From Psococerastis gibbosa (Eukaryota > Arthropoda > Insecta > Psocodea > Psocidae), in NCBI GenBank assembly GCA_963971405.1, contig OZ020487.1:13737344-13801343 (forward strand): DNA of 64,000 nt, read 5' to 3'. The notes below the pieces were generated by a model. It made no database searches and was not told the DNA's origin. It saw only the letters and a program-made list of their open reading frames with translations. Position numbers and translations under genes: made by a program. This document shows, piece after piece, positions 21,144-31,520 of the stretch; the first letter of the stretch is position 1; every line of letters starts with the position of its first letter.

Positions 21144-21205
21144 GTCACGTGACTCAGCAATGATACGTCATCTGTGACGGCCGCGGAGTAGCCGCCATTG
21201 GGTGT
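21144..21205. promoter_or_regulatory. Candidate promoter/enhancer: overlapping CLEAR, MARE and CRE-like motifs
   Basis: GTCACGTGAC (21144-21153) is a perfect 10-bp palindrome matching the E-box bound by MITF/TFE/USF-type bHLH proteins. Overlapping it, GTGACTCAGCA (21149-21159) is a perfect antioxidant/Maf (NF-E2) element in reverse. GATACGTCATC (about 21162-21172) is CRE-like. Downstream CCGCGGAGTAGCCGCCATTGGG (about 21181-21202) holds a YY1-like and an inverted CCAAT motif. This density in AT-rich DNA suggests a promoter, but no convincing exon follows: an ATG at about 21251 opens a 38-codon frame with no strong splice donor. Confidence 0.4.
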
Positions 21206-21973
21206 AGTACTAGTAGTATCTGGAATGTGACGTATATTTTTTGTTAGACCATGTCTGCTGGCGTTTTGGCTCTTGTAATACACAGCTATGAAACATCAAT
21301 ATATATATTTTCAATATTTAAAACTTTTTTCATGCAAGAGACATTGTATTATTTTTGTTAGTCTGTAAGCTTACCTTATCTGGCATATTTTATATTTTAT
21401 TGTTACAGCTGTCAAATATATGTGAAAGGGAGGTGAATAACACCGGCTTCCATGATAAAACCTTGTTTTTAATGCGACTTAACGCCTTATTCTATCAAGC
21501 CCTTCAAGGCGCGATGGTAACAATTATCAGGATCGTCAGTAGTTCACCCAACCCTCGACGAATAGGTTTTTTAAAGTTATTAGTATTTTATAAGTCCTTT
21601 CGGTGCGGATTGGGAATGAAACTAGTGGTAGAACAGTGTTATTCTAGGCATTTTTTTTAAGGCTAGTTCCGTCTCTGTGTTCCTAACCATGAACATGACT
21701 AGACAGTCTGTGGTTGGAACTAGCACAAAGTCTAGACGGGCTGACGCAATCCTAGCTGCAATTAGGCCCAGCATGGCCACCAAGGTCGTCATACCGCTAC
21801 CAGTGCGAGTACCGAGTACCACGGAGTAATCTTAAACAAATTAGTGGAGAACTCATCTGTCTGGGCGGCTTGTGGTTGGCTGGACAATACCTGTTGGAGC
21901 TGGACCCATCAACGATGCATTTAACAGGGTGCAGCCACCTTCAAGGCCATTGCGGGATTATTAAAATTATTGT
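21206..21973. other. Unassigned stretch
   Basis: The 101-codon frame 21355-21660 has no domain or compositional signal. Nothing else seen. Confidence 0.45.
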
Positions 21974-22511
21974 AGAAAAATATATATCCACCCTAAAACG
22001 GGCCTAGCCCATAGGGAAATGTTGAATTTTTAAAACTTTCTTACTGTATTCGGATATTATAATTGATTGATTGAGTGTTTCTTGTTGGAATCTCTGACGT
22101 ACAACGACTTGTCACGGTGAACAATCTGAACAATGTGCATCCTGCTGCTACTGCTATGCTCAGTGGCCGTGTCTACGTGATAGAGACTGCCAAAAACCCT
22201 GTCTAAATTTGTGTAAAGTATTAAAATCAAACAAATTTGCACAATTTCCACATAAACTATGTGGAAAAATATATATCCACCCTAAAACGGGCCTAGCCCA
22301 TAGGGAAATGTTGAATTTTTAAAACTTTTTTACTGCATTCGGATATTATAATTGATTGATTGAGTGAGTGTTTCTTGTTGGATTCTCTGACGTACAACGA
22401 CTTGTCACGGTGAACAATCTGAACACTGTGCATCCTGCTGCTACTGCTATGCTCAGTGACATAAACTATGTGGAAATTGTGCAATTTTGTTTGATTTTAA
22501 TACTTTACACA
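21974..22511. repeat. Repeat K: 288-bp tandem duplication with an internal inverted repeat
   Basis: Copy 1 (21974-22164) and copy 2 (22262-22459) both run from GAAAAATATATATCCACCCT through AAACGGGCCTAGCCCATAGG and TGATTGATTGAGTG to TGCTGCTACTGCTATGCTCAG. Copy 2 is enclosed by an inverted repeat of about 45-50 bp: 22210-22258 (GTAAAGTATTAAAATCAAAC, GCACAATTTCCACAT) and 22462-22511. The palindromic ATAAACTATGTGG lies at both inner boundaries. Related scraps are at 11553-11665 and 17100-17165. Confidence 0.8.
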
Positions 22512-22630
22512 TTATGTTTCGTTTCCACGAAGTCACGAGAGAAACCCTACATTGGACTGTCTAAATTTGCAAAAAACATGCAGGTCTGGTGGGAGTTGGC
22601 AAGTCTGTGAGATGGTTATTGGGTGATATA

Positions 22631-22721
22631 ATTCCAAAGATTTTCATGGCCGGAGTTATTTCATGAAGCATTATATTCGATTTCGACCACGGCCTATGAT
22701 CCCGGATTCTACTGCTTCATT
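22631..22721. mobile_element. Fold-back family F, copy 3 (solo ends)
   Basis: The left extension (ATTCCAAAGATTTTCATGGC, GGAGTTATTTCATGAAGCA) is joined directly to the right arm end (TTTCGACCACGGCCTATGAT, CCCGGATTCTACTGCTTCAT). The interior is missing. Confidence 0.6.
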
Positions 22722-24002
22722 GAGTGGGTACGCTACGGGGACGGATGGCGCCCAAACTATGGTCAGAGTTAGAAAACTTTTTATTATTTTGGTCGTTGAA
22801 CTACTGTTCAATCGTGAAGACTTTCCCGTTGACGACAGGAATTTGCCACCTTATGATTGCCTTGCATCTGAGACGCCTCATTGTCTTCAGTCCTTCAGTT
22901 CTTCAGTTCCTCCTTTAGGACTGTTAGTTTTCTAAAAGCTTTAACCTTAAAAGTCTCGTTGATAACACAAAGAACGGTTCTTGTGTACTCAAACCCAGTT
23001 CTCTGGCCAATTTCTTTTGGGTGCTGCAAGAATTTATGCAGAAGCGCTCTCTCATGGCTTACAATTTTTTGTCCTTACCGTTCCCGGCTGACTAATTATT
23101 TCATGGTCATGCAAAGATAAGATCTGAATGCGAGCCTTCTCTAAAATCCTCTGCTCATGAACTCATTGAAGTTGACTGTAGCTCACCTCCATGCGTTGAA
23201 TTGTAAAATAATCATCACACGAGTTTCTAATTTGTTTGGGATTTAGATATTGTTAACAAAACGCCTTTGTTATATTATTACAATACTATTGCTTAGGAAG
23301 GTTTATATTAAAATAAAAATGTATATTACAGTTGGCACATTTGCTGTAAAAAAATACCAAAGTCAGTTAAAAAATATATGGTGAGACTACGTGTAGTAAA
23401 GGATTAAATTACAAAACTTGCTTTATGCAAACAACCCCAAAAAGCTATTTTTTTCAACTTAAAGAATTATATGCAATTTATACAAAATACAAAGTATACA
23501 CTGTTGACAGTCAGGGAGATGGGTTGGCTGGGACAGAAGAACAGACACTTGCAAATTAATACACACGATTAGAAATACGATTTATCTAAGATATTTTATC
23601 AACTAGCCATTCGGAGCAGTCGTGCCGCCGCGTTTTTCTATAGACCTTTCACCATCATGCAGCTTTGCATACAATGTATACTCCGTAGCACTTATCGCAC
23701 CTAATACATTATTCATTCTGTTAAATAACATACGGTTTTTGCAGTTATTATTGCAATTATACAGGTGTTCGCGGGCTGCGGGACAGGATATAGGCGTTCA
23801 TTGAACTAGACGATGTATTTACAAGTCTAATGTCAAACGCGCAATTGCTCTGTCTGCAGACACCGTTGCCTTTTTTTCTTGCGCAGACATTTTTTTTTGC
23901 GTCTCCAACGATGTACAAACCAAATTGATCTTACCGTGAACCTACGTATTGAGACATTTTGGCGACTGCATTAATATATTTGTAAGTACGAGCGTCCGTG
24001 CT
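22722..24002. other. Unassigned stretch
   Basis: Overlapping frames at 22663-22935, 22724-22918 and 22881-23120 have CTTCAGT repeats near 22895 but no domain. The rest is AT-rich and unremarkable. Confidence 0.45.
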
Positions 24003-24085
24003 GGGGTGAACTAGAGTTCTATTTAGGAGCGATGGTCCCACTCCAGCCAAGGATGTTTTTTGAATTTCTGGTGCCGCCTGGGACG
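24003..24085. mobile_element. Fold-back family D, half copy interrupted by a LINE
   Basis: Reads GAACTAGAGTTCTATTTAGG, then a decayed terminus (GCGATGGTCCC) and TTTTTTGAATTTCTGGTGCC. The element stops where the LINE fragment at 24091 begins. Confidence 0.5.
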
Positions 24086-24090
24086 CCCAA

Positions 24091-24478
24091 AGATTGAGAG
24101 TATTCGAGAACAAAATGCTTCGCATTATCTTCGGCGGTAGATGGGGTCTGGAGGGTCAGACACAATGCAGAAATGCATGCCCTATTCACCTCCCCGAACA
24201 TAATATTGGAACTGAGAGGTCGCCGTATGCAATGGCTAAGTCATGTGTATTGAATGCAGACGGCGAGGACGCCGAAGTTGGTTTTTGAAGACACCTTCAA
24301 CCACCCAAGGCTGCCCGGTAGGCCAAGGGCCAGATAGATGGACCAAGCACTAGAAGATGTGCACGCTACCGGCACCCGAGACTGGAAGCTAGCGGCGGAA
24401 GATGGCGTGGTGTAGTGGCAGCGGCCAAAATTCCCCCGGGCTAGATGCGCCTACCTAAGTCAAGTAAGTCACCTGACA
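24091..24478 (+). mobile_element. Non-LTR retrotransposon 3' end (family P), decayed
   Basis: Begins with a frame reading LRVFENKMLRIIFGG. This is very close to the LRVFENKVLRKIFG motif found after the RT domain in a widespread arthropod LINE group. Further on, in another frame, are GRPRAR, a stop where Trp is expected, then MDQALEDVHATGTRDWKLAA. This is the GRPxxRWxDxVxxDLxxxG...W...A.DR C-terminal signature. It ends with TAAGTCAAGTAAGTCA, a pentanucleotide-like tail also seen at 62521-62543. 5'-truncated, with frameshifts and stops, hence dead. No clear target duplication was found. Confidence 0.75.
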
Positions 24479-24479
24479 C

Positions 24480-25190
24480 GCCTTCTTCGGCCAATTAGAG
24501 TACACCTGGCAGCCACGACGGGATTTGTTGGGATTTGTTATTGTTTGCAAGAACCCATGGCGTGCATATACAATATCGTAGTACTCTTTCCCCTATTAGT
24601 CGGGTCGGGTCAGCAAGGAGAGCCAAATTGAAAACTTTATTTCAGTAATACTTGCGAATGGTTACTCCTAATTGGTCTTCAGGTAAATTCACAAACACGT
24701 AAAAGAATTCTCATTAAATAATAATATTTTACTGGTTGCACACTGTGTATGTTAATTTTTCCCCAAGAACAAACATTAAGTATGGGATTTTCATGGTAAA
24801 TAGCTTGCTGATTTCCTTATACAACATTACATTGTGCACTCATCCAAATTAATGTAAACAAAGACATTTGAATGTATTTTCCCCATATAGGAAAGAGAGA
24901 GAGGGATATTTTCTGTTGAACATTACCCTTCTCGACAGTGTACAAGTCAAGAAATGATAGGCGGGGCTGTAAGTGGGTCAGACACATATGGACTGCCGAC
25001 CGACTATTTCTGTCTGGTTCAAGTTGTACAGCAGGGGTGGGAAGGGGTGGGGGAAATGCAGTGGGTGAAGGGGCTACGGTGAGGGGGGGGGGGGGGGCGG
25101 GTGTTAACCTGGTTACAAGCCTAGTGATCCTGTCTATGGGTTGTCATAACAACCTTCCATATCGGCCATGATGATGCACCTGCTGCAGGC
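24480..25190. other. Unassigned stretch
   Basis: G-rich from about 25035, including a 15-G run (25083-25097). A 77-codon frame at 24938-25171 is a consequence of G-rich composition. Confidence 0.45.
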
Positions 25191-25225
25191 GGCTTCTTTT
25201 GTGTCCTCGGTGCTGCATTTTTATC

Positions 25226-25440
25226 ATTGGGGTTGCCTGGCGACGTTACGTCAGCGGCGTCACCACCGCGACCGGCTGCATGAATGGGACAGACGTGGAA
25301 ATGGATGGATTTCACGGATTTTTCTCCGGCGGCGGCCGTGGCATCAGAAGTTTTATGTCGTTTCCGTTGTTTATCGCGCTGTTGGAACACACGAGGCTTA
25401 TCTCTCTCTTCCGCTGTAAATCTATATTGAGACGTTAAGA
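25226..25440 (+). promoter_or_regulatory. Candidate promoter and first exon (X-box, CRE-like, inverted CCAAT)
   Basis: Within 30 bp lie an inverted CCAAT (CATTGG, 25225-25230), an RFX X-box-like GGTTGCCTGGCGAC (25231-25244) and a CRE-like GTTACGTCAGC (25245-25255). The surroundings are GC- and CpG-rich in otherwise AT-rich DNA. An ATG near 25281 opens a frame starting MNGTDVEMDGFHGFFSGGGR and running 52 codons to a stop at 25438. No strong GT donor was found inside it. The motif cluster is seen directly; the gene is inference. X-boxes are typical of ciliary gene promoters in animals, so that is the prediction to test. Confidence 0.3.
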
Positions 25441-25441
25441 A

Positions 25442-25905
25442 GCAGAAGCTTGCGGCTAATCGTGCTTTTACAGGTTGTATGACTGGCCTAGTTGCTATGG
25501 CGAGTTAGCCCGAAAATGAGGATTGTTTTTGGCTTTTCGTGACAGCCTCGTTGTCTGCTGATCATAGTTTAGCCCTGCACCCTCCAGGAACTATCACTTG
25601 AAAAGTATCCGCAAGTAATTGTGGACGGCACCAATGCAAAATCCGGTGCCATGAAGTATTCTCTTTTGAGACTTTTCACGCGATTGGTACCGCCCTAGTA
25701 TGAGTTAGACTGTTGTTAGGGCCCTGCGCACCCCTGGCGGAGCCATCGTCCCTCTGTAATTATACAACCATATCACGCCTCACTCATCCTGGAGGTAAGC
25801 ATTTGATAAATCAATTATTGAACCAGCTAATTTCGCTCTTTCCCTACGTCATGCAATATTATAATGCTGTATGTGCTGTATACATGAGTCGATAAGCGTA
25901 CAGAA
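25442..25905. other. Unassigned stretch
   Basis: Nothing recognised. Confidence 0.45.
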
Positions 25906-25908
25906 TAC

Positions 25909-26092
25909 CTGATGAAGCAGTAGAATCCGGGATGATTGGCCGTTGTCCGGTGGTCGTCCTGAAAGCGTGAGCCTCCGAGATACAATCGCTGAAGTCTACG
26001 CAGTTCCACTGAAGATGTCGACCGCAGATGTTGACGAAAAGGAAGTACATTTTCAGAATATCAAATAATCCCGGATTCTACTGCTTCATCAA
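25909..26092. mobile_element. Fold-back family F, copy 4
   Basis: The termini TGATGAAGCAGTAGAATCC and, inverted, CCCGGATTCTACTGCTTCATC bound the variant interior of the family (CTCCGAGATACAATCG, GAAGTCTACGCAGTTCCACT, GATGTCGACCGCAGATGTTG). The left arm is disrupted around 25945-25970, so the arms pair only at their outer ~25 bp. Confidence 0.7.
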
Positions 26093-26136
26093 GTATTATT
26101 ACATTTACAGTACAATTATATTGTACAGAATACAGA

Positions 26137-26285
26137 TTGTATCGACTTTGATGTCGAGGTGGTAGCGTGCTTGTACTTGTGCGAGTCTCTACATGCCATG
26201 CGATCGGAGGCGTGTCGTAACTCATCACGGGTACTAACCTACGGAGGCGACTGAAGAGGTCAATCGGATACATTTATTAAATTGT
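26137..26285 (+). mobile_element. Repeat family C (possible SINE), copy 2
   Basis: ATCGACTTTGATGTCGAGG, then GTGGTAGCGTGCTTGTACTT, GCGATCGGAGGCGTGTCGT, AGGCGACTGAAGAGGTCAAT and GGATACATTTATTAAATTG. Closely matches 17404-17545. Confidence 0.6.
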
Positions 26286-26289
26286 TTGT

Positions 26290-26888
26290 ATGCGATTAAC
26301 CTTAAAAAAATCTTAATACCAGCTTTAAAACAGTTTAGTAGCCTAGATAAGTTCCCTCCCCCACTTTTTTTAGAAAACATATATGGCACCTAACTTGTTT
26401 TTTCTTTAATGCCAACTACCCCACGCCATGCACCGCCGATGTGCACTACCAGACAAGTAAATTATAAGGTACCGTACTGTTGCATGTCTAAGTGAACGTT
26501 TCCCGTGCATGCATGTACGCTGGAGAACTTCTCGGAAAATCCGATGGCGTTGCACGTATAGGTTCTAATGCCGTACCTAGTGCAGAGCTTCCTAGAACCG
26601 GCGTGATTACAGAAAATAATCACCTGAAACCGACGGTAATAAAAAAAGAACAGAAATCGTCAATTCTTATGTTTTCTACTGTAGAATTATCAGTGACTTG
26701 TGAGCGCGGCTAGATAATTGTAAAATACGCAGAAGTAGGTAATGTCTCAACTTGAACACCCAACCGGGCCCCAATGACTCAGGGTTAGGAAGAGTATGAT
26801 TTAGGTATACATACAGTAATTATTAATGTGGAATATAGAATATATACGAATATAAAATTGGGTTTGAAATAATTTTATCGGAGGTATG
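26290..26888. other. Unassigned stretch
   Basis: A 73-codon frame at 26492-26713 has no recognisable features; otherwise nothing. Confidence 0.45.
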
Positions 26889-26890
26889 CT

Positions 26891-26965
26891 TCTGAGTTTT
26901 GTTGTGTATGAAAAACCCACTGAAATCTCAAAATCGAAAATTTCGACCAGCAATCAGTAAGCTTA
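26891..26965 (-). mobile_element. Family E fragment
   Basis: Carries ACTGAAATCTCAAAATCGAA and AATTTCGACCAGCAATC, i.e. the near-terminal part of family E in reverse, without the terminal hairpin. Confidence 0.5.
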
Positions 26966-27164
26966 TTTTGTGTTTTTGCCCCTCCAAAAACGGATTAGTA
27001 TAAATGAGGTGAAAGTGAGGTGCACCTGCCACTGGTTTGGATGTACACAAAATTAGGGTGCGCTGTAGCACGAGCCAAGTCAAGTCACAAGTGTGCTTTG
27101 TGCGAGGGCTTACAAAAGTAAAGACGCTACGGTAGATTTTATTAGACCTGTAGACTTTTAGTTA

Positions 27165-27544
27165 GGCGCCCATTCCATTGACCGGCTAGGGCTATTTCCA
27201 AAAACAGTGACGTGGTAGCAGACATTCAAGACTTAGGTTGCGTTTCCACAGATCTCGCATTGCAGAATGCTAATGACATTGACGGAAATTAGAATTTTTC
27301 TTTTTATAGAAATCTATTAAAATGTGTGTACTTAACATATCCCATGACGCCATTTTTTAATTTTAGTTTGTTTGTGATTTTACTGTATGATCATTGATCA
27401 ATTTTAACTATGGCATAGAGGAAAATAAACATTTCCGTCAATTCTGCAAAGGGAGGTCGATGGAGACGCCACCTAAGTCTTGAATGTCTGCTACCACGTC
27501 ACCGTTTTTGGAAATAGCCCTAGCCGGTCAATGGAATGTGCACC
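27165..27544. mobile_element. PIF/Harbinger-like MITE, large form, copy 4
   Basis: TTA at 27162-27164 and 27545-27547. Ends GGCGCCCATTCCATTGACC and complement. The same outer arm subtype as copies 2, 5 and 6 (CTAGGGCTATTTCCAAAAAC). The right half lacks CATTTGCATTCTGC-type bases near 27440, an internal deletion shared with copies 5 and 6, so these three form a subfamily. Confidence 0.88.
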
Positions 27545-27547
27545 TTA

Positions 27548-29005
27548 GCGAATGTCACGAGTAACATTTCTGTGAAAACCCCCGGGAGTTAGCACCAATT
27601 CCGAGGCTCACCCCTATTTTATTGGGTTTAGAGACTTTCGTGACACATAGGCTTACAATACAGATACGAGGAGTACCGAAGTAAACCTAAATGGAAATTA
27701 TTTTTTATTATAAACAGCAGTATCTATCTATAATGTTTTACAGCAGACATGGGTCGTCTGCTGATAACTAGCCCGCAAATATTGATTGGGCAAACAGATA
27801 AGGCCCGTAAAACTGCCACATTTCCTTCAAACGTGAACAAATAGATTGTTTATCATAGATTTATCTTTGTCAGACGTTCCTGATGCAATTTCCTCGCAAA
27901 TTCATCTTATTCACCTTCAGCACCGGCGCAGCATCTGCAGTGTTGATATTGAATGTTTGAAGCTAATTCATCTGGCAGGGGGGGAGGGGGAGTTGTAAAC
28001 AATGCAGAAGATGGGAGACTCTCGGACCGTACCCAATAAGCTAGTATATCGGTCTTGAAAGTCGGGGTATCGGTTTTACACCAGCGTCTACTCCCATCAC
28101 TTTTTGATGCGGCTAACTTGCGGAATGTTTAATCCGCCGCGACGGATTCTGGAGTCTTCCGGAATGCATTGGAATATGGTAAATCATCGGATTCCAATTT
28201 CCCTCCCATGGTGTTAATAGTGGCTCATACTGCTGCAGATACCGGGATCGGTACTGGCATCGATCTCGGTGGAGCACTAAAATCCGCGTAAATTAGCGAT
28301 TTTCTAGTGTTCTACATATGGAAGTGATGGGAAGTTCGAGCTCGCTTTTGGAATTCCTGGTGCCACCAATCAATTCCCTATAAAATTTGTGTTGGTTTTA
28401 TCAATGAATATCTTTTACTTTTGTGTCCTATAAATAATTTTGCTAGCTTTTTGGACATTCATTTCACTAATCAACCTAACCTAGCCAATCTGACAAATTA
28501 GTTTGCAGTCAAATTTCACCCTATCCCGAAGCAAATGGTTGTGGGTAAATTATCTGACGGCTGTAAACCAAAATAGTGCCACTTCTCGATTATAACCGTT
28601 AGTCAGTAGATGTGCTTATTTATGCAGGTGTTGTTTTGGCATAAAATAACCAGTGTAAAACTTGGGTAAGGGGGTAAAAGTGTGTGAGTGATGGGAGCCC
28701 GCAACTTGAAACAGTTTTCCACATTCATTTTCCCATCAAAACTTTGTAAACTTTGTGTTGAAAGGCCCAAAAGTGCAATTAACCCCACTTTCCCTGTTAG
28801 TACATCTTGCGCTGTTGTTTCTTAATTGAAGCGGTCTCTCTTCAGACCAGCGTCTTCTGACAAATTGGACCGCTTGTCGATTTCGCTTGTTTTCTGCCAA
28901 GTTTGTTAACATTAAGTTATGCAAACTTTTAAGAGTGTGCATTTTTGTGCACCATCATTAAATGATGATTATATCGCTTTGAAGAGGGTTGGCCAAATAG
29001 TTCGC
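27548..29005. other. Largely unassigned stretch
   Basis: A family D scrap (AGTTCGAGCTCGC, TTGGAATTCCTGGTGCCACC) lies at about 28332-28368. Frames at 28603-28788 and 28736-28942 (minus) lack domains. No gene supported. Confidence 0.45.
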
Positions 29006-29007
29006 TC

Positions 29008-29080
29008 CCAGCAGTCCAGTTGTTTGCGACCTGAACTGCGAAACGAGAGGTGAAGGTTCGAAACCCGGCGTAAAATAATG
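29008..29080 (+). mobile_element. tRNA-like SINE head, family B, interrupted
   Basis: Reads AGTCCAGTTGTTTGCGACC and AAGGTTCGAAACCCGGCG. The B box GGTTCGAAACC is good, and the opening matches the family B head at 50165 (TCCAGTTGTTAGTGAGCTGG). The rest of family B resumes at 29204 after an intervening family A copy. Confidence 0.6.
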
Positions 29081-29082
29081 GG

Positions 29083-29201
29083 TCAGGACATGTAGAGTAG
29101 GGCTTTCGTAGTTTAGTGTAAGGGGGGCTTTGTAGCCCTAACTACTCTAGGCTGGCTTAGTAATAGAACAAAAAGTCAATATTTATTTATTTATTTATAA
29201 G
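29083..29201 (+). mobile_element. tRNA-derived SINE, family A, internally deleted, nested in SINE B
   Basis: The family A head start (ACATGTAGAGTAG) is joined directly to the 3' body (TTAGTGTAAGGGGGGCTTTG, GGCTGGCTTAGTAATAGAA) and a tail of TTTATTTATTTA. About 100 bp including the B box are missing. It lies between the head (29008-29080) and body (29204-29335) of a family B SINE. Confidence 0.7.
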
Positions 29202-29203
29202 AA

Positions 29204-29335
29204 AGAAAAAAAATCCCACATACATCTGATACTTCTTCGGTTTCTGGAGGAAGCAGGGCTAGAATTACGATCGGCTGACAATCTAAACCCTGGCACTGGC
29301 TGTCCCAGATATAGAGCAGTGGCCATAAAAAATTA
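29204..29335 (+). mobile_element. SINE family B body
   Basis: Shares with 50262-50375: CATCTGATACTTC / TCATCAGAAACTTG type sequence, TCGGTTTCTGGAGGAAGCAG, ATCGGCTGACAA and AAACCCTGGCACTGGCTGTC. It continues the head at 29008-29080. Confidence 0.65.
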
Positions 29336-29339
29336 TCCT

Positions 29340-30092
29340 CCTCCAGTCCTCTGGTAATGTCGTTTTTTTTTTTAAATTGCCCAAAAGTGCGGGAAATTTT
29401 GTAACATAGGTACTAATTTTTTTTTTCGGATTTGGGAATAAAGTTTTAGGCTTGGAATTGGACGTTCAGTATCAAAGAAATTCTAATACTTATGGCAAGA
29501 AGCACTCCTTGACCTAGTGTCCATGTTGGAATTATGAACGGGTTGATCCCTTACGAAATCTGCAATGTTGCGTTGTTATTTTAGAAGAAAGAAAGAAAGA
29601 AAATGGTCTTTATTTTCCATATGGGCGCATTTCCGGTCCACTCTTACAATTAACCTATTTACGGCTTATTTTACTATGTATCCATTATTTTCGATGGATT
29701 TAAATATTATGTGTAGTTAAAAGAAACAAAATACTCCAATGTAGGGAGATACTGCACACGTACTTTGTTGGAATCAAAGAATCATAGGAGGGGATGTTTC
29801 TCTTGCCTGATGGTAATTTTGCGTCTAGACTAGAAAATTAGTTCTGTGGTTGTTTATAAACTCTGCTTTATGCCTATGAATGAGGCAATTGAGCGGTCAC
29901 CTTGCGGTCAATGATCCGGTGCAGGCCGCTGCGCTGCAGTCAATGCAAGGCCACGCGTTTGCTCTGCCAAATTATGACGTAAACAACTATGTAAATGTAA
30001 ATAATAATTTTTGCACGAATGGTTTTGGCAAATAGTTAAAATTGACTTACAGCAGTTGACTGAAATGATGCACAGTGTGAAATGAAATGGAC
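29340..30092. other. Unassigned stretch with a GAAA microsatellite
   Basis: (GAAA)n at about 29583-29603 is followed by CATATGGGCGCATTTCCGG and CCACTCTTACAATTAACC, which weakly resembles 46930-46990 inverted. No gene seen. Confidence 0.5.
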
Positions 30093-30096
30093 TTTA

Positions 30097-30483
30097 GGCG
30101 CCCATTCCATTGACCGGCTAGGGCTATTTCCAACAACGATGACGTGGTAGCAGACATTCAAGACTTAGGTAGCGTCTCCACCGACCGACCGAACCATTTG
30201 CAGATTGCAAATGACATTGACGGAAATGTTTTTTTTTTTAATAGAAATCTATTAACATGTTTGTAATTAACATATCCCATGAAGCCATTTTTTAATTTTA
30301 GTTTGTTTGTTTGTGATTTTACTGTATGATCATTGATCAATTTTAACTATGGCATAGAGGAAAATAAACATTTCCGTCAATTCTGCAATGCGAGGTCAGT
30401 GGAAACGCCACCTAAGTCTTTAATGTCTGCTACCACGTCACCGTTGTTGGAAATAGCCCTAGCCGGTCAATGGAATGGGCACC
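30097..30483. mobile_element. PIF/Harbinger-like MITE, large form, copy 5
   Basis: TTA at 30094-30096 and 30484-30486. Ends GGCGCCCATTCCATTGACC / GGTCAATGGAATGGGCACC. Same subfamily as copies 4 and 6. The left inner block is altered (ACCGACCGACCGAACC at 30180), a local expansion. Confidence 0.88.
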
Positions 30484-30644
30484 TTATTGAAAATAGACAA
30501 AAGGCGAAGAATAAGACTATAAAGTCTTGTTTTCATGCTAACCCTAAAATGCGTGATGCGTTTAAAATTCCGGTTTTAGCCCGACAGGCTTGCGCATCTT
30601 TTGCTGTTGTCGAGGGTTTATAGGTAGTTGTGATTTATTAGTAA

Positions 30645-31028
30645 GGCGCCCATTCCATTGACCGGCTAGGACTATTTCCAAAAACAGTGACGTGTTAGCA
30701 GACATTCAAGACTTAGGTTGCGTTTCCATCGATCTCGCATTGCAGAATGCAAATGACATTGACGGAAATTTGAATTTTTCTTTTTATAGAAATCTATTAA
30801 AATGTTTGTACTTAACATATCCCATGACGCCATTTTTTAATTTTAGTTTGTTTTTTTGTGATTTTACTGTATGATCATTGATAAATTTTAACTATGGCAT
30901 AGAGGAAAATAAACATTTCCGTCAATTCTGCAATGTGAGGTCGGTGGAGACGTCACCTAAGTTTTGAATATCTGCTACCACGTCACCGTTTTTGGAAATA
31001 GCCCTAGCCGGTCAATGGAATGGGCACC
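30645..31028. mobile_element. PIF/Harbinger-like MITE, large form, copy 6
   Basis: TAA at 30642-30644 and 31029-31031. Very similar to copy 4 in ends, junction and core. It lies only 159 bp from copy 5 in the same orientation of its core, so two large palindromes sit side by side. Confidence 0.88.
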
Positions 31029-31031
31029 TAA

Positions 31032-31488
31032 AGCTCGTCGTTTCCATGACAATACGTGGATGCAATCGAAATCCGCAATATTGCGATGTAGCTATACAAT
31101 GTATATTTGTAGTTGTCACTTGTTTGGCAAGTAATGTCATATATGGAGCGCAGGCTTGTGTAACTTAAGTAGTTCAAAAGTACGATTACATCGTCAGAAT
31201 CGTACTTGAGCTTATTTGCTCCTCACCCTCTTAGATGCACTAGAATTTTATTTTCAGGGGGGGAGGGGTGAACATTTTGAGACCTGACAGCACCAGCATA
31301 GGTTTACTGGGTTGGCGACTTTTATGGGCGTAACAAAACAAAAAGCATTTTATATGTCTTCATTGGCCTAACGAGGGGGGGGGGGGATTCAGATGCACTT
31401 AATGCGGCCGCTTTACTATGTTTTGTTTTCTCTTATCCGTTGGAAAAAAAACTCGGCCGGTCAGTTATGCTAAAATATATACTACTCG
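31032..31488. other. Unassigned stretch
   Basis: 12-G run at 31375-31386 and GGGGGGGAGGGG near 31257. Nothing else. Confidence 0.45.
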
Positions 31489-31520
31489 ACCACGATAGGA
31501 TGGCACTTGGAACACTGATT

